Translations under genes and position numbers: made by a program
From: Cupriavidus pinatubonensis
GTDB lineage: Bacteria > Pseudomonadota > Gammaproteobacteria > Burkholderiales > Burkholderiaceae
Assembly: GCF_019602855.1 (NCBI RefSeq)
Contig: NZ_CP080769.1
Coordinates: 186,001-250,000, forward strand
Length of the DNA stretch: 64,000 bases
Reading direction: 5' to 3'
Shown: one piece after another, positions 16,313 through 25,574 of the stretch
Position numbering within the stretch: position 1 is the stretch's first letter
Layout: every line of letters begins with the position of its first letter
The notes under the pieces: model-generated
Seen by the model: only the letters and a program-made list of their open reading frames with translations
Told to the model about the DNA's origin: nothing
Database searches by the model: none

Positions 16313-16624
16313 ATGCGAAAGGCCTCAGCGCTCTTGCTTTTGGTTGGCGTTACCGCTCTTGGCTCAAACATGGCCGAGGCACGGGTGGACGTCGGCATTG
16401 GTATCGGCATCCCCGTGCCAGCGGTAGTGGCTCCGCCCCCCGTCTATTACGAGCCGGCTCCGGTGGTCGTTCAGCCTGCGCCCGTGGTAGCGGCTCCGGC
16501 TTACTATGACGACGACTGGCGGGCTCGCGCTTGGAGGGAGCGCCAATGGCGTGAGCAGCGGTGGAGAGAGCACGAGTGGCGGGAGCGTCGGCGGGAATGG
16601 CATCGATGGCATGACGACGACTAG
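16313..16624 (+). CDS. Exported PXPV-type repeat protein with Trp/Arg-rich tail
   Basis: The ATG at 16313 follows AAAAAGGAGAAGAAC. The signal peptide (MRKASALLLLVGVTALGSNMAEA) leads to GIGIGIPVPAVVAPPPVYYEPAPVVVQPAPVVAAPAYY, a Pro/Val repeat of the PXPV type, and then about 35 residues of WRER/WREH/WRERR repeats ending HRWHDDD. It is probably periplasmic or surface-attached. Function is unknown. The frame is open further upstream to 16160, but the signal peptide fixes the start. Confidence 0.72.
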   Translation: MRKASALLLLVGVTALGSNMAEARVDVGIGIGIPVPAVVAPPPVYYEPAPVVVQPAPVVAAPAYYDDDWRARAWRERQWREQRWREHEWRERRREWHRWHDDD

Positions 16625-16687
16625 CCGAACAAGTGACGGGCTTGGAGAAACAGTCGGAACGCAAGTGTTGGATCTGCGAGTAATGCT

Positions 16688-17119
16688 ATGGGGCCGCGTC
16701 GAGCGACCAAGGCAGACCTACATGATGTGGAAGTTTTGCTTCAGTCGTATTCAATCCCTGTTGGCGGCATACACAGTGAGGCGGTCCAGTTTCATGTCAG
16801 CCGCGACAAGACCGGCCTCCTCGGCTGCGCCGGCATCGAAGTGTTCGGCGACACGGTTGGCTTGCTGCGCGGGATCGCTGTCGCGGAGCGGGCCAGACGA
16901 GCCGGGCTAGCTGCCTTACTGGTGTCCGCACTGGTCGCCGATGTCCGCTTGCGTGGCATCGCTACATTAGTTGTCGGAACCAAAACGGCGGCCGGCTATT
17001 TCTCCCGCCTTGGATTCACACCTGTCGACCGTGTCGCCGTCCCTCCCGGATTACTAGCGTCCCGTGAATTCGATGGTGCAAGTTTCGGCGACACGCCACT
17101 ACTGAAGGCTGATCTCTAG
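16688..17119 (+). CDS. GNAT acetyltransferase, ArsN2-like
   Basis: The 143-residue protein has the GNAT order: an N-terminal helix (ADLHDVEVLLQSYSIPVGG), a strand with LLGCAGIEVFGDTVGLLRGIAVAERARRAGLAALLV, where V-A-x-x-x-R-x-x-G-L/A is the acetyl-CoA pyrophosphate loop, then a final AAGYFSRLGFTPVDR. The short form and the LP-x-GG/IxxF opening resemble ArsN2 proteins that accompany arsenic resistance operons. No ars genes lie nearby, so the substrate is uncertain. The start ATG at 16688 fits family length. Confidence 0.75.
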   Translation: MGPRRATKADLHDVEVLLQSYSIPVGGIHSEAVQFHVSRDKTGLLGCAGIEVFGDTVGLLRGIAVAERARRAGLAALLVSALVADVRLRGIATLVVGTKTAAGYFSRLGFTPVDRVAVPPGLLASREFDGASFGDTPLLKADL

Positions 17120-17235
17120 CGAGAGCGCCGTGGTTCAGTAGTCCGCGGTGGCCCTAGTGTCGACCTTTCAGGAGTGAAATCCCCTCTGGGCGGCGGGCGT
17201 GACACGCCGGCGTTCCCGATCACGCCATCGCCTGA

Positions 17236-17305
17236 TGAACGATCTGAGAAGGTCTTCCAATCGGTCGTGTTGCCAGCGGAAATCTTCCGGACTGAGCAGA
17301 CCGCG
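17236..17305 (-). pseudogene. 3' remnant of a zinc-ribbon protein gene
   Basis: About 70 bases match the 3' end of the gene at 31240-32634: LLSPEDFRWQHDRLEDLL here against VLSPEDIRWQQDRLEDLL there. The stop codon that follows in the intact gene is lost here (AGA instead of TGA). No other part of that gene remains, although bases at about 17310-17345 resemble the intergenic sequence near 32680-32715. It marks a deletion-derived scar. Confidence 0.7.
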
Positions 17306-17421
17306 GCCCGGGCAATCGGCGTCGTTGCAGTCACGGGGTGAGACTCGACTATCGCACACGGGCGGTTGAAGGCTCGTCGGCTTCCGAGTTTGCCACGGCC
17401 GGAGAGGAAAGCTAGCCGATC

Positions 17422-17745
17422 TCATAGCTTACCCGGAGCCATATATTCCATGCTGACATCTTTGGTTTCGCCGATGCCATACTGTCCAGCTAACTCCTCC
17501 CAAACACGCCTAGCCTCGCCATCGAAGCACGGCGAGCCCGACAGCAAATACCGTCGCCCGCTAGAGGTTACGCCGACCCCCGTGTCACAGTCGAAGGATT
17601 GAATTACGCTGCTCACTCGAGCCTCTTTGTTCTCAAGGCAGTATCCGACGAAATGTCGTTGACCTGACCTTGTTTCGCGGATCCGCCAGCGCTCAAGTGT
17701 GACGAACGGCTGTACATCGACAGGTGCAACTGCGCTCACAGACAT
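17422..17745 (-). CDS. Conserved 107-residue hypothetical protein (family B, copy 1)
   Basis: I start at 17745 (MSVSAVAPVDVQPFVTLERW), giving 107 residues, the same length as the paralogue at 33248-33571. Shared core: VTLERWRxRET, G-x-R-x-FVGxC, FDxxTGVGxTSSGRRYLLSGxPCFD and KDVSxEYM. The SSGRRYLL-G-P segment looks like a small beta-rich fold; no known catalytic motif. It lies beside the zinc-ribbon remnant, as its paralogue lies near the intact zinc-ribbon gene. Function unknown. Confidence 0.72.
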   Translation of the reverse strand: MSVSAVAPVDVQPFVTLERWRIRETRSGQRHFVGYCLENKEARVSSVIQSFDCDTGVGVTSSGRRYLLSGSPCFDGEARRVWEELAGQYGIGETKDVSMEYMAPGKL

Positions 17746-17939
17746 GATGTGTTCAACTATTGAGATCGCAAAAGCCCAACGCAAGTTAGGCCATCCGAGA
17801 AAAGTGCGTGCGGGCTTTCGAGAGCGGACCACGAACCAATGCTCAATTACCCGGTGTTAGCGGACCCAAAGAGGCCAGATGGGCAGGTGGTGGCAGCGTG
17901 GCCTAATGATGTTAGATATAACTCGACCTCACGACGAAC

Positions 17940-18488
17940 TCAATCACTCTCCGGCGAACCAGACCCCGAACTTTCATTGTTGAGGGGCAGAACGTTTCGG
18001 AATCGTTCCTCGATATGAGCAACGATGGCCGGGGTGGCCTTCCCACGCATAATGTCGAGGAACTCTTGGAAGGCTTTTTCGATAGACGTCGAATCCATCG
18101 CCTCGACCAGACGCGTCTTGATAGGGTGTCCAGTTCGGCCGACGGTCCGCTCTGCCATCTCCATCAGATACATTCGGGCTGCGGCAAGGGAGCGCTTCTG
18201 TCCTTCCTGTTTCGGCGGGAGGGCCGAAGGTTGCGTCTCCAACTGCCGGGTCGCTGAGTCATGGATGGGTGCGGCGACCAGTCTGATGAATCCCGCTTGT
18301 AGCAACTGGCGCAGCGTATCGGGACCAAGCCCAAGATGTTCGCAGCGGGCGCGAAGGTCCCGCGAGTCGGTCTGCCCATCCACCATGATGAGCAGCGCGC
18401 GGCTGCGGCGGTCCAGTGTCCCATTTCGCCCGGTAAGCTCCTGCCGACCGGTTTCCGTCTTCTCCAGCCGCCCAATCGTTCCTTCCAT
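17940..18488 (-). CDS. Hypothetical protein, about 182 residues
   Basis: From the ATG at 18488 (MEGTIGRLEKTETGRQELTG) the protein has a winged-helix-like middle: RSRALLIMVDGQTDSRDLRARCEHLGLGPDTLRQLLQAGFIRLV. This is followed by a Pro/Gln linker, a helical segment (AAARMYLMEMAERTVGRTGHPIKTRLVEAM) and an acidic Ser/Gly tail. This pattern recurs in Burkholderiales hypothetical proteins and may be regulatory, but nothing proves it. The frame is open to 18581; conservation-like sequence begins at 18488. Confidence 0.6.
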   Translation of the reverse strand: MEGTIGRLEKTETGRQELTGRNGTLDRRSRALLIMVDGQTDSRDLRARCEHLGLGPDTLRQLLQAGFIRLVAAPIHDSATRQLETQPSALPPKQEGQKRSLAAARMYLMEMAERTVGRTGHPIKTRLVEAMDSTSIEKAFQEFLDIMRGKATPAIVAHIEERFRNVLPLNNESSGSGSPESD

Positions 18489-18910
18489 CGCTCCCCTCCC
18501 CACGGGTCGCGGCCAAACTAAGAGGTCCGGTTTACAGGAGTGTGACAACCCCATAACGCGCACAGGATAAGGTCGCCCCATATTTTGCGAGTCAACGGGT
18601 TTTCCCTGGGGTCACGGAAAAGCTGGCCGCACCACTGCCTTGGTCCAGATCCTAGGTTAGACCTTTCACTCGACGCCAGACCCGGCCTGGTCCACAGTGA
18701 CCGTCCACCACTAGGTTCGCCGCGCTGCATCGCAGCACACATAGAGCTTGATTCCGGCGGCAAGAAAGTTTAGGGTGAACGCTCGGTGTGCGCGCTCAGC
18801 GCATCCTCGCACCGAGTTCACTCACTGCCGTTCCCGCCGACCCCCGTGGAACTCCATCCACGGGCCAGCAGTCGTAGTTCCTTTTTCCGAGCCCGACAAA
18901 GGAGCCTGAC
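18489..18910. other. 422 bp intergenic region
   Basis: It carries the divergent control regions of the genes at 17940-18488 (minus) and 18911 (plus). No other gene is supported. Confidence 0.35.
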
Positions 18911-19111
18911 ATGCTCAGTCCGCATGAAATCGCCGCGCTGCTACTGCTTGGCGATGCGCAAGACATTGACGACCTCGAACCAGATCAACTGGACGGATTG
19001 CTGGTCCACAAATTGGTAACGATGGAGCATGGCCATGGTAGCGGTAATGCCCATCCTCGCTTGACGAGTCAAGGGTATTCCATGTTCGAAGCGATGCGAG
19101 GCATTCGGTAA
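18911..19111 (+). CDS. Small conserved hypothetical protein (family C, copy 1)
   Basis: AAAGGAG lies seven bases before the ATG. The 66-residue product MLSPHEIAALLLLGDAQDID...RLTSQGYSMFEAMRGIR is paralogous to the gene at 29700-29930 (MLSHHEFATLVLLNG, then VTTQGYAFLRALGRV). Both pair an N-terminal helix with an LIT/LVT-x-x-x and a TxQGYxxxxAL C-terminal helix, as in a short winged-helix domain. Function is unknown. Confidence 0.68.
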   Translation: MLSPHEIAALLLLGDAQDIDDLEPDQLDGLLVHKLVTMEHGHGSGNAHPRLTSQGYSMFEAMRGIR

Positions 19112-19393
19112 CTGGACGGGTCTACCCTGCTGCCCGAGACTTTCGATTGTCGAGCGCCGCCGGTGAAGTGGAGGGCCGCGACTCAGTCAGAACACCTTGC
19201 CTCGATTGGGAGTCGGTGACGCCGGACGTGTGCTGTCGTTTACACGAGCGCCAATCATTCCGCAGCCCATTTTGGGTCTGTCGCGGTCCTGCTCGTTGTC
19301 AAACACGAGTAAGAACATATCATGGACTGACATATCGGCTTGCTTCGCGTTAGCATGACGCCTTGGTGACCGCTAAGGCTGCGACCAGGCGAC

Positions 19394-19699
19394 ATGGACT
19401 ATCTTGAACAGGTTATTGATGTTCGTCTGACACACCATGCCCGTTGGCTTGGTGTTCGGCCGCCTTTCGATGGCAGCGAATTCATTTGGAAGGGTGAGCA
19501 CTACTATCACCTGAGCGGTACCGACCGGCGGGGCCGTCGCGTCCTCATCGAAGTGTTCAGGATTGGCGACGATGGTAAGCTCGAGGCCGTTTTGGCATTC
19601 CAGTATCCACCGCCGATTCGCGATCTCTACCCGGCAGAGTATCAGCTCTTATACAGTGACGACCCATGGGAAGGCGCGTTTCCGCCTGCCCAGACCTAA
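19394..19699 (+). CDS. Conserved hypothetical protein (family D, copy 1)
   Basis: The 101-residue product is paralogous to 33799-34047. Shared sequence: MxYLxx...LARxxG/LGV, WKGxxxYHxSGxDxxGxRVLIEVFRIG, KLExVLxFxYPPPIRDLYP. This copy has a 20-residue tail (YSDDPWEGAFPPAQT) absent from the other. The strands around YYHLSGTDRRGRRVLIEVF suggest a small beta-sandwich. No catalytic motif. It follows family C by 280 bases in the same direction. Confidence 0.7.
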   Translation: MDYLEQVIDVRLTHHARWLGVRPPFDGSEFIWKGEHYYHLSGTDRRGRRVLIEVFRIGDDGKLEAVLAFQYPPPIRDLYPAEYQLLYSDDPWEGAFPPAQT

Positions 19700-20173
19700 G
19701 GTTTGCACAGAAGTTTTTAACCGTGTCGGGCTGGCGCCACGATCCGATATATGCTTTCCGCTCCAGCAAGCTTGTACGATTTGTGTGTGACCGCCATGCT
19801 GTCGAGGGTAACTCTGTCGCTGGCGTGCGGCGACACGGCCACGGATTGTCATTGGGGGCAAGACGTCGACGCTGAGCGATCGCTAGGCGCGGGGCTGCTG
19901 GCCAACCTGGGGTATCCAGCACCATCATCGCGGTCCTAACCGTGCCGCCGCCTCTTTTCCGGCTTCGAACACCCTCCTCACTTACGGAAACCAGGCAGTT
20001 CTTCCCACGCTACTCCGGCAGCGGTGCAAGGAGGGCTGAAGCGAGCATTTCGATCCGCTGTGCGCCACAGTTCACCATTGCGAGTCCGGTGAACCTCATT
20101 TTTCTTAGGAAATTAGCTCGAGCGGCAGGCATGACGGTGGCAGGCCACTTGGCATCGATGGCATAGCTCCGGC
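19700..20173. other. 474 bp upstream of the RpoD paralogue
   Basis: This is the probable promoter region of the sigma factor gene. Short frames here lack support. I see no convincing -35/-10 pair. Confidence 0.3.
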
Positions 20174-22348
20174 ATGTTGCGCTGCACAATGTCGTCTGGT
20201 ATGATTCAGAATCCCCCAATTCTGCGCACACCGGATTCCGCAAGAGGCATTCCGGCCTCGACTGTCCGTGCGTCATTCCACGATTCCGTTCGCACCTCGA
20301 CAGGCTTGTCCGCCGTCATCTCTGCGACGATCGTCGGCCAACCTGTCGAGGAGAGTGTATTGGCTAATCCAGTTCGCGACGATTCAGCACCCCGCACGAT
20401 CGCGGTCACATCAAAGACCGGCCGCCGCTCTCCAAAAGGAAAGATCCAGGCGGTCGCAACACCGCTGGACACCATGGCCATGGCGCGCCAGGACGAGGAG
20501 CGTCAACGCCAGATGCGCGCGCTGATCGCGCTTGGCCGAGAGCGCGGCTATCTCACCCACGCGGACATCAACGATCACCTGCCCGATAACTTTACGCAAA
20601 CTGCAGCGATGGAAACCATCGTCAGCACGTTCAGCGACATGGGGGTGACCGTATACGAGCAGGCGCCGGACGCGGACACGCTCCTGTTAAGCGACACAGC
20701 GCCTGCCGGGGCATCCGACGATCAGGCGGACGAGGAAGCGGAAGCTGCACTGTCGACCGTCGATTCCGAATTCGGCCGCACGACTGATCCGGTCCGGCTG
20801 TACATGCGCGAGATGGGCGCGAGTGAACTGTTGACTCGCGCTGGCGAAATCGAGATTGCAAAACGCATCGAAGGCGGCCTGCAGGGCATGATTCAGGCGA
20901 TCGCCGCGTGTCCGTCAGTCGTGTCCACGATGCTTGCCGATGTGGACCGCATCGTTGCCGGCGAACTGCGTATCGACGAACTGGTCTATGGTATCAGCGA
21001 CGACGTGAACGACAGCGAAATAGCGCTAGCGTCCGATGACGTTCACGTGGAGGCAGACGCCTCCGACGACGACCCGGTCGGTGATGACGTTGAACCGGAC
21101 GCCGGGGATTCGGAGAAGACGAACGCAGCGCGCCTCGAACAACTCACGCTCGACAGTCTTGCGATATTCGCGCGCGTGCGGGCACTGTTCGAGCAGTTGC
21201 CGGACGCACCTGTTACCGGGAAAGCCCGTTCAGCAGCCGTTGAGCAACTGCGCTCAAAGATCCAGTCCGAACTGGCGCCGATCCGCTTTACGGCCAAGAC
21301 GATCGACCGCCTGTGCGCCAGTGTGCACGAACAGCTTACCGAGGTTCGTGCGATTGAGCGCAGCATCCTCGAGATCGCTGTCGACCGTTGCGGCATGCCA
21401 CGCAAGGTGTTTGTAGAGTCATTCCCGGGCAACGAGACCGACCTTAAATGGACCAGCAAAATGGCGGCGACCTCGCGGCAGTTTGGCGCGGCGCTCAAGC
21501 GGCATCTGCCGGCCATTCAGGCGGGCCAGCAGAAACTCATCGATATTGAGGCCAAGGTCACGCTGCCGCTCCAGCAATTCAAGCAGATTAACCGCCAGAT
21601 GAGTGCCGCGGAATTAAAAATGCGGCAGGCCAAGCGAGAACTGATTGAAGCGAATCTTCGTCTTGTCATTTCAATTGCCAAGAAATACGTGAACCGTGGC
21701 ATGCATTTCCTGGATCTTATCCAGGAAGGCAATATTGGTCTGATGAAGGCGGTGGACAAGTTCGAATACCGGCGCGGCTGGAAGTTTTCGACGTACGCCA
21801 CGTGGTGGGTCCGGCAGGCTGTCACGCGTGCACTTGCCGATCAGGCACGAACCATTCGTGTGCCGGTTCATATGGTCGAGATGATCAACAAGCTGAACCG
21901 GATTTCGCGCGATTTTCGGCAACAGACGGGACGGGAGGCGCATCCCGCCGTTCTCGCCGAGCGCATGGAGATGTCCGAGGAAAAAGTGCGCAGTATCCTC
22001 AGGAGCGCGAGGCAACCTGTCTCGCTCGAGACCCCGGTGGGCGACGACGCCGACGCGACACTCGGCGACATGATTGAGGATGTCTCTGCAAGTTCACCGG
22101 CTGAGGCTGCGATTCACGCGGACATGCGCGCCGCGATCGATGAGGCACTCAACGGTTTATCGCCGCGCGAGGCCAAGGTCCTGCGGATGCGATTCGGGCT
22201 CGATACGACCTCTGACCGCACGCTTGAAGAGGTTAGCAAGCAGTTCGATGTGACCCGCGAGCGGATCCGTCAGATTGAGAGCCAGGCGATGCGAAAACTG
22301 CTACATTCTAGTCGCGCTGACAAGTTGAGGCCTTTTCTCGAGCGTTGA
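20174..22348 (+). CDS. RpoD-type (group 1/2) sigma-70 factor
   Basis: The 724-residue protein contains the parts of a primary-type sigma factor. Region 1.1: ALIALGRERGYLTHADINDHLPD and VSTFSDMGVTVYE (about 115-160). Region 1.2: DPVRLYMREMGASELLTRAGEIEIAKRIE (about 205-240). A long acidic non-conserved region follows. Region 2: NLRLVISIAKKYVNRGMHFLDLIQEGNIGLMKAVDKFEYRRGWKFSTYATWWVRQA. Region 3: PVHMVEMINKL. Region 4: GLSPREAKVLRMRFGLD and RTLEEVSKQFDVTRERIRQIE (about 655-705). It directs RNA polymerase to promoters close to the housekeeping consensus. A sigma factor of this size outside the core genome is likely a secondary RpoD paralogue of a second replicon. The exact start among several ATGs (20174, 20189, 20201) is unclear. 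A decayed partial copy lies at 46227-46745. Confidence 0.9.
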   Translation: MLRCTMSSGMIQNPPILRTPDSARGIPASTVRASFHDSVRTSTGLSAVISATIVGQPVEESVLANPVRDDSAPRTIAVTSKTGRRSPKGKIQAVATPLDTMAMARQDEERQRQMRALIALGRERGYLTHADINDHLPDNFTQTAAMETIVSTFSDMGVTVYEQAPDADTLLLSDTAPAGASDDQADEEAEAALSTVDSEFGRTTDPVRLYMREMGASELLTRAGEIEIAKRIEGGLQGMIQAIAACPSVVSTMLADVDRIVAGELRIDELVYGISDDVNDSEIALASDDVHVEADASDDDPVGDDVEPDAGDSEKTNAARLEQLTLDSLAIFARVRALFEQLPDAPVTGKARSAAVEQLRSKIQSELAPIRFTAKTIDRLCASVHEQLTEVRAIERSILEIAVDRCGMPRKVFVESFPGNETDLKWTSKMAATSRQFGAALKRHLPAIQAGQQKLIDIEAKVTLPLQQFKQINRQMSAAELKMRQAKRELIEANLRLVISIAKKYVNRGMHFLDLIQEGNIGLMKAVDKFEYRRGWKFSTYATWWVRQAVTRALADQARTIRVPVHMVEMINKLNRISRDFRQQTGREAHPAVLAERMEMSEEKVRSILRSARQPVSLETPVGDDADATLGDMIEDVSASSPAEAAIHADMRAAIDEALNGLSPREAKVLRMRFGLDTTSDRTLEEVSKQFDVTRERIRQIESQAMRKLLHSSRADKLRPFLER

Positions 22349-22454
22349 GCAAAGGCGGGCATGAGCCCCCTTTCGACGCCCTGCTCCACAGCTGCGGCGA
22401 TCACGCATCGGCCTGATCGCCACCCTTGCAGGACGCGTTCGCCGCGCAGAAAAC

Positions 22455-22658
22455 TTACAGTGGTTTGATGCTCGCTGCCTGCTTCCCCTTGGGGCCCTGC
22501 TTGACTTCAAAACTCACCTTCTGGCCTTCCTGAAGCGATTTGAAGCCGCTTCCCTGAACCTCGGAGAAGTGCGCAAACAGGTCATCACCGCCGTCGTCCG
22601 GCGTGATGAACCCAAAACCCTTCGTATCGTTAAACCACTTGACGGTACCTGTTGCCAT
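22455..22658 (-). CDS. Cold-shock protein, CspA family
   Basis: The 67-residue protein MATGTVKWFNDTKGFGFITPDDGGDDLFAHFSEVQ has both RNA-binding motifs, KGFGFI and DLFAHF, and ends GPKGKQAASIKPL. It is an OB-fold RNA/DNA chaperone of typical length. It is convergent with the sigma factor gene. A leader of more than 60 bases lies upstream, without a clear cold box that I can identify. Confidence 0.95.
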   Translation of the reverse strand: MATGTVKWFNDTKGFGFITPDDGGDDLFAHFSEVQGSGFKSLQEGQKVSFEVKQGPKGKQAASIKPL

Positions 22659-22794
22659 GCTCTGAATGTTCCAAGGACTAGATGTAGGGGATGTCGCCGG
22701 CTTGCGCCGGCGGACGTGCGGCTATCTTGTATCACAGCTGCGCCATTGCCGACAATGCGGTTTTCTTAAGCGGCTCCAGTGGGCTGTGCCGTGA

Positions 22795-23016
22795 CGTTGC
22801 ACCAGCAGAATGGGCATTGGTCCGACCTCGGCACCCAGTACGCCCGCCGGACCTATCGAAATTTGGCCACCACACTCGGCATGCAAATCTCGATTAGCCG
22901 GCACGCCAATGCCGAGGACCATGCGCTGATTCTTCTTCAAGACACTGAAGGTCGAACGAATCTCCCGAACGCGCTACGAAAACGTGGGCACAAGCCCGTC
23001 AGGATATCGTCGACTT
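22795..23016 (+). pseudogene. IS3-family transposase (orfB) remnant
   Basis: The plus frame reads HQQNGHWSDLGTQYARRTYRNLATTLGMQISISRHANAEDHALIL. This follows the catalytic segment of IS3 orfB: HSDRGSQYAS-x-x-Y, then GMQxSMSRxGNxxDNAxxES. The DN and E of the third catalytic motif are eroded (AEDHAL). No terminal repeats or orfA are visible. It is a short, degenerated fragment between the cold-shock gene and the lipoprotein gene. Confidence 0.55.
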
Positions 23017-23083
23017 GATCGCCTCGCTTTCGCATACAGCAGCTTCGTACGCTTGGCCCGGTCTCCAACTAGGCCTGGACCAC

Positions 23084-23521
23084 TTAACCACCATCTCGAT
23101 CGCCGCCACGACCTCTGCCACGATTCTCGCCACGGCTCCCGCCGTGGTTCTCCTGTTGATCCTGGACCCGCTCCCGGCCACGACTCCAGCCTCGGTTCTC
23201 ACCTTGGTTGCCGTTGTTCCAGCCACGGTTCCCCCCTCGCTCACCGCCAGAACTCCAGCCTCGCCGCTCACCCTGGCTCCAGCCGCGATCCCAACCTCGG
23301 CGGTCGCCCCGATCCCACTCACGGCGTTCCCCTCGGTCCCAGTCTCGGCGACCGCGGTAGTACCCTCCACTGCTCCAGTCGAAGTACGCCCCGTAGCCGG
23401 GAGCGGGGTATCCGCCGTAGTTGGGGGCAGAATAGCTGTCGTAGTACCCGTCATCGTATGGAACAACGGCACAGCCGCTCAGTACGGCGGCGGCAATGGA
23501 CAGGATGGCAAGGCGTCTCAC
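23084..23521 (-). CDS. Repetitive Gly/Trp/Arg-rich lipoprotein
   Basis: The signal peptide MRRLAILSIAAAVLSGC has lipobox LSGC. The mature start AVVPYDDGYYDSYSAPNYGGYP is close to that of the 48-residue lipoprotein at 15206-15352. The remaining 90 residues are short repeats built on RGW, RREWDRG, NRGWNNG and GENRG, ending in RGRGRGGDRDGG. An outer-membrane lipoprotein with a disordered, positively charged tail is expected, perhaps contacting DNA, RNA or polysaccharide; that is inference. The opposite-strand frames over this gene are composition artefacts. Confidence 0.72.
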   Translation of the reverse strand: MRRLAILSIAAAVLSGCAVVPYDDGYYDSYSAPNYGGYPAPGYGAYFDWSSGGYYRGRRDWDRGERREWDRGDRRGWDRGWSQGERRGWSSGGERGGNRGWNNGNQGENRGWSRGRERVQDQQENHGGSRGENRGRGRGGDRDGG

Positions 23522-23865
23522 GGACTCTTTCTCTTAGAGGGAAATGACGGCCTGCAAGGATACCCGCGGAGTCAGGCATCAACTGTAAGAAATGGTGTGC
23601 TGAAAGACAGGCCTGGAGGCACCTATTCGGCCAACTTGCGCCGGTCGATAAGACCGTTGTCGTGATCGACAGCCGCTATATCAGCCGTCGGCTCGCCCAC
23701 CAACCAGCGCTCCAGTAAAGGCCATAGGTACAAAGCATTGGAAACGCCTGACCATTTTTCGCAACCAAGGAGTCCCCTTGCACAAGCCATTCATCAGCCG
23801 GCGCCTAGTTATCCTCGTCGAAGCGATCAGCGCCGTCGTCGCCTTGAAGGAGAGCCTCATGCGTC
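23522..23865. other. 344 bp intergenic region
   Basis: Divergent promoters for the lipoprotein gene and the gene at 23866 should lie here. I see no hairpins or RNA gene. Confidence 0.3.
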
Positions 23866-24573
23866 ATGATGTATCCTGACCGGCAAGACTTCGAATCACC
23901 TAGCCAGGCAGGAAAGAGAGCGCACATAGCTATGCCCGTTGAAATCCTTAAGCGTTCGGCGGAACTCCACGCCGCAGCGGTTTCCTGCATGAGCGGATCT
24001 GCTCCTACTGACCATCCGAGGGTGATTTCCGCGTACCAGTGCTCACTAATGTCGGTGGAGCACGCCGCGGGTGCCATTGCATTGCTCACGATCGGAATGC
24101 CAAACGCTGCAATGGCGTTGTTCCGGCCGCAGTTCGAGACGCTCATTCGCGGCGTTTGGTTGCTGGAGGCGGCTGACGAGAAATGGGTACGGCAGTACCA
24201 TGAGCCGCCTTCGGAAGAGTCATCACGTGCGGCAGACATGGCGCCCGGCGTGAAACTCATGTTCGACGAGCTCCTCAAGCTTGAGGATCCGCGCGTCAAA
24301 GGTATCGTGGGGCATCTCGATGAGTACCGCGCGCAATCCTTGCGCGCCTTGAGCAGCCTCACGCACGGGGGCATGCATCTGATGTCCAGATCCGGTACCG
24401 GATACCCCATGACTCTGGTCGACAACGTGGTTCGATGTGCAAACGGCCTGGTTTGCTATGCGGCTCAGATGGCGGCGCTGATCTCGACGGATGCGGAGGC
24501 GAACATGGTTCTGGTGAGCGGCCTCCATCGGGACTTTCGGGATTGTCTGCCAGGCATGATGGACACGGCGTAA
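23866..24573 (+). CDS. DUF6988/DUF5677-like hypothetical protein
   Basis: The 235-residue helical protein contains HAAGAIALLTIGMPNAAMALFRPQFETLIRGVWLLEAADEKWVRQY and, near the C-terminus, SLTHGGMHLMSR. This is the pattern of helical proteins of unknown function with an Arg-P-x-x-E-x-x-x-R-x-x-WL helix and a late HGG. Two starts are possible, at 23866 or the Met at residue 23 (MPVEILKRSAELH). No partner genes are evident; the next sequence is an IS110 remnant. Confidence 0.6.
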   Translation: MMYPDRQDFESPSQAGKRAHIAMPVEILKRSAELHAAAVSCMSGSAPTDHPRVISAYQCSLMSVEHAAGAIALLTIGMPNAAMALFRPQFETLIRGVWLLEAADEKWVRQYHEPPSEESSRAADMAPGVKLMFDELLKLEDPRVKGIVGHLDEYRAQSLRALSSLTHGGMHLMSRSGTGYPMTLVDNVVRCANGLVCYAAQMAALISTDAEANMVLVSGLHRDFRDCLPGMMDTA

Positions 24574-24644
24574 CTAGTGCACTTGTTCTTGAGCGTCTCC
24601 CCGGGGTCGATAAAGATCGACCACACCCCTCGGCAAGCCGTTGA

Positions 24645-25062
24645 TTGAGTTGAAATCTTCGTCACCCCGGTACCAGCTTTTGCTTGAGGGGTCTTCCGGT
24701 CTGCTTCGGCACAACGGCCGCCCCACGCGGCAAACTCACGACCGGACCGGAATGTCTTGGCATCGCCCATCATCGCGACCGCTGCCGTAGCCTTCAGCAA
24801 GTCCGGCTCCAGGAATCTCCCTGATCGCCTTCACAGCCTTGTCCTCCTTGATCCAGTCGCGCATTCGCCGCTCGATGTCGGGGATCTGTTCGTCCAATCT
24901 CGATAGCCCGTTCCACTGCTTGCGCAATGGGTCGATCAGCGCCGCCGGCAATCGCTCCGGAACGCGCGCGAGCACTTCCGGTATCGTCTTATCCAAGGCT
25001 GTTCGGACTTTGCCATCACTTCGTGTTGACCCTCGAACGCGGAGGCCGCCAGCATGACTGAT
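24645..25062 (-). pseudogene. IS110-family transposase remnant
   Basis: Two minus frames together give the C-terminal half of an IS110/IS1111-type transposase. First is RLDEQIPDIERRMRDWIKEDKAVKAIREIPGAG. After a one-base shift near 24800 comes LKATAAVAMMGDAKTFRSGREFAAWGG, the transposase_20 helix-hairpin-helix and its S-G-R-x-x-A-A-W motif. The DEDD N-terminal half and the ends are missing. It is inactive. Confidence 0.75.
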
Positions 25063-25343
25063 CGACGAAAGGTATTGCGTGGTCCGACATGGCGATAACG
25101 GGAATGGGGCAAACGGCAACATTGGCATGATTAAGATTAAACACGACGCTGCTTGCTGCCGCCGCGCGCTAGCGTGATGCGTTCAGACAGAGTCTGTCAG
25201 GTGGGCTTCAAGGTTCCCATTTTGCAGTGCCGTTCGGAACGAACGCCAGCTTTCAGCGCAAAAACGGGGCATATGCGATTCGGAGCGCCGGAGATTCTCT
25301 GTCTAGTCGGTAGCCGCCTGAATGTTCGATTGACAGCTCATTA

Positions 25344-25379
25344 CGCCCCCCGGCGGTCGGGTGTGGCTACCGGGGGGCG
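25344..25379. repeat. GC-rich perfect inverted repeat
   Basis: CGCCCCCCGG (25344-25353) and CCGGGGGGCG (25370-25379) pair perfectly with a 16-base loop. No T-tract follows on either strand. It lies about 200 bp before the diguanylate cyclase gene and could be a leader hairpin or a protein site. Confidence 0.5.
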
Positions 25380-25574
25380 ATGCCGCGTCATTCTCGACCC
25401 CAGCCCGAATAGGCGCAATGCCATTCGGAATTCGGCTAACATTGAGCCTTCGATGCCCGATTCGGGTGAACGGATGAATGCTCGTTCGTACGTTCCTGCT
25501 ACGTCGGAGCCCGCACGCAGGCATCCAGATGCGCAGACGCGATGAGCCAGTGTAGAAGAGCAAAGGTTTAGGGC

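Noticed and set aside
23015..23665. Plus-strand Pro/Val/Thr-rich frame of 216 codons
   Set aside because: Antisense to the repetitive lipoprotein gene, whose lipobox and family relation to 15206-15352 are clear.
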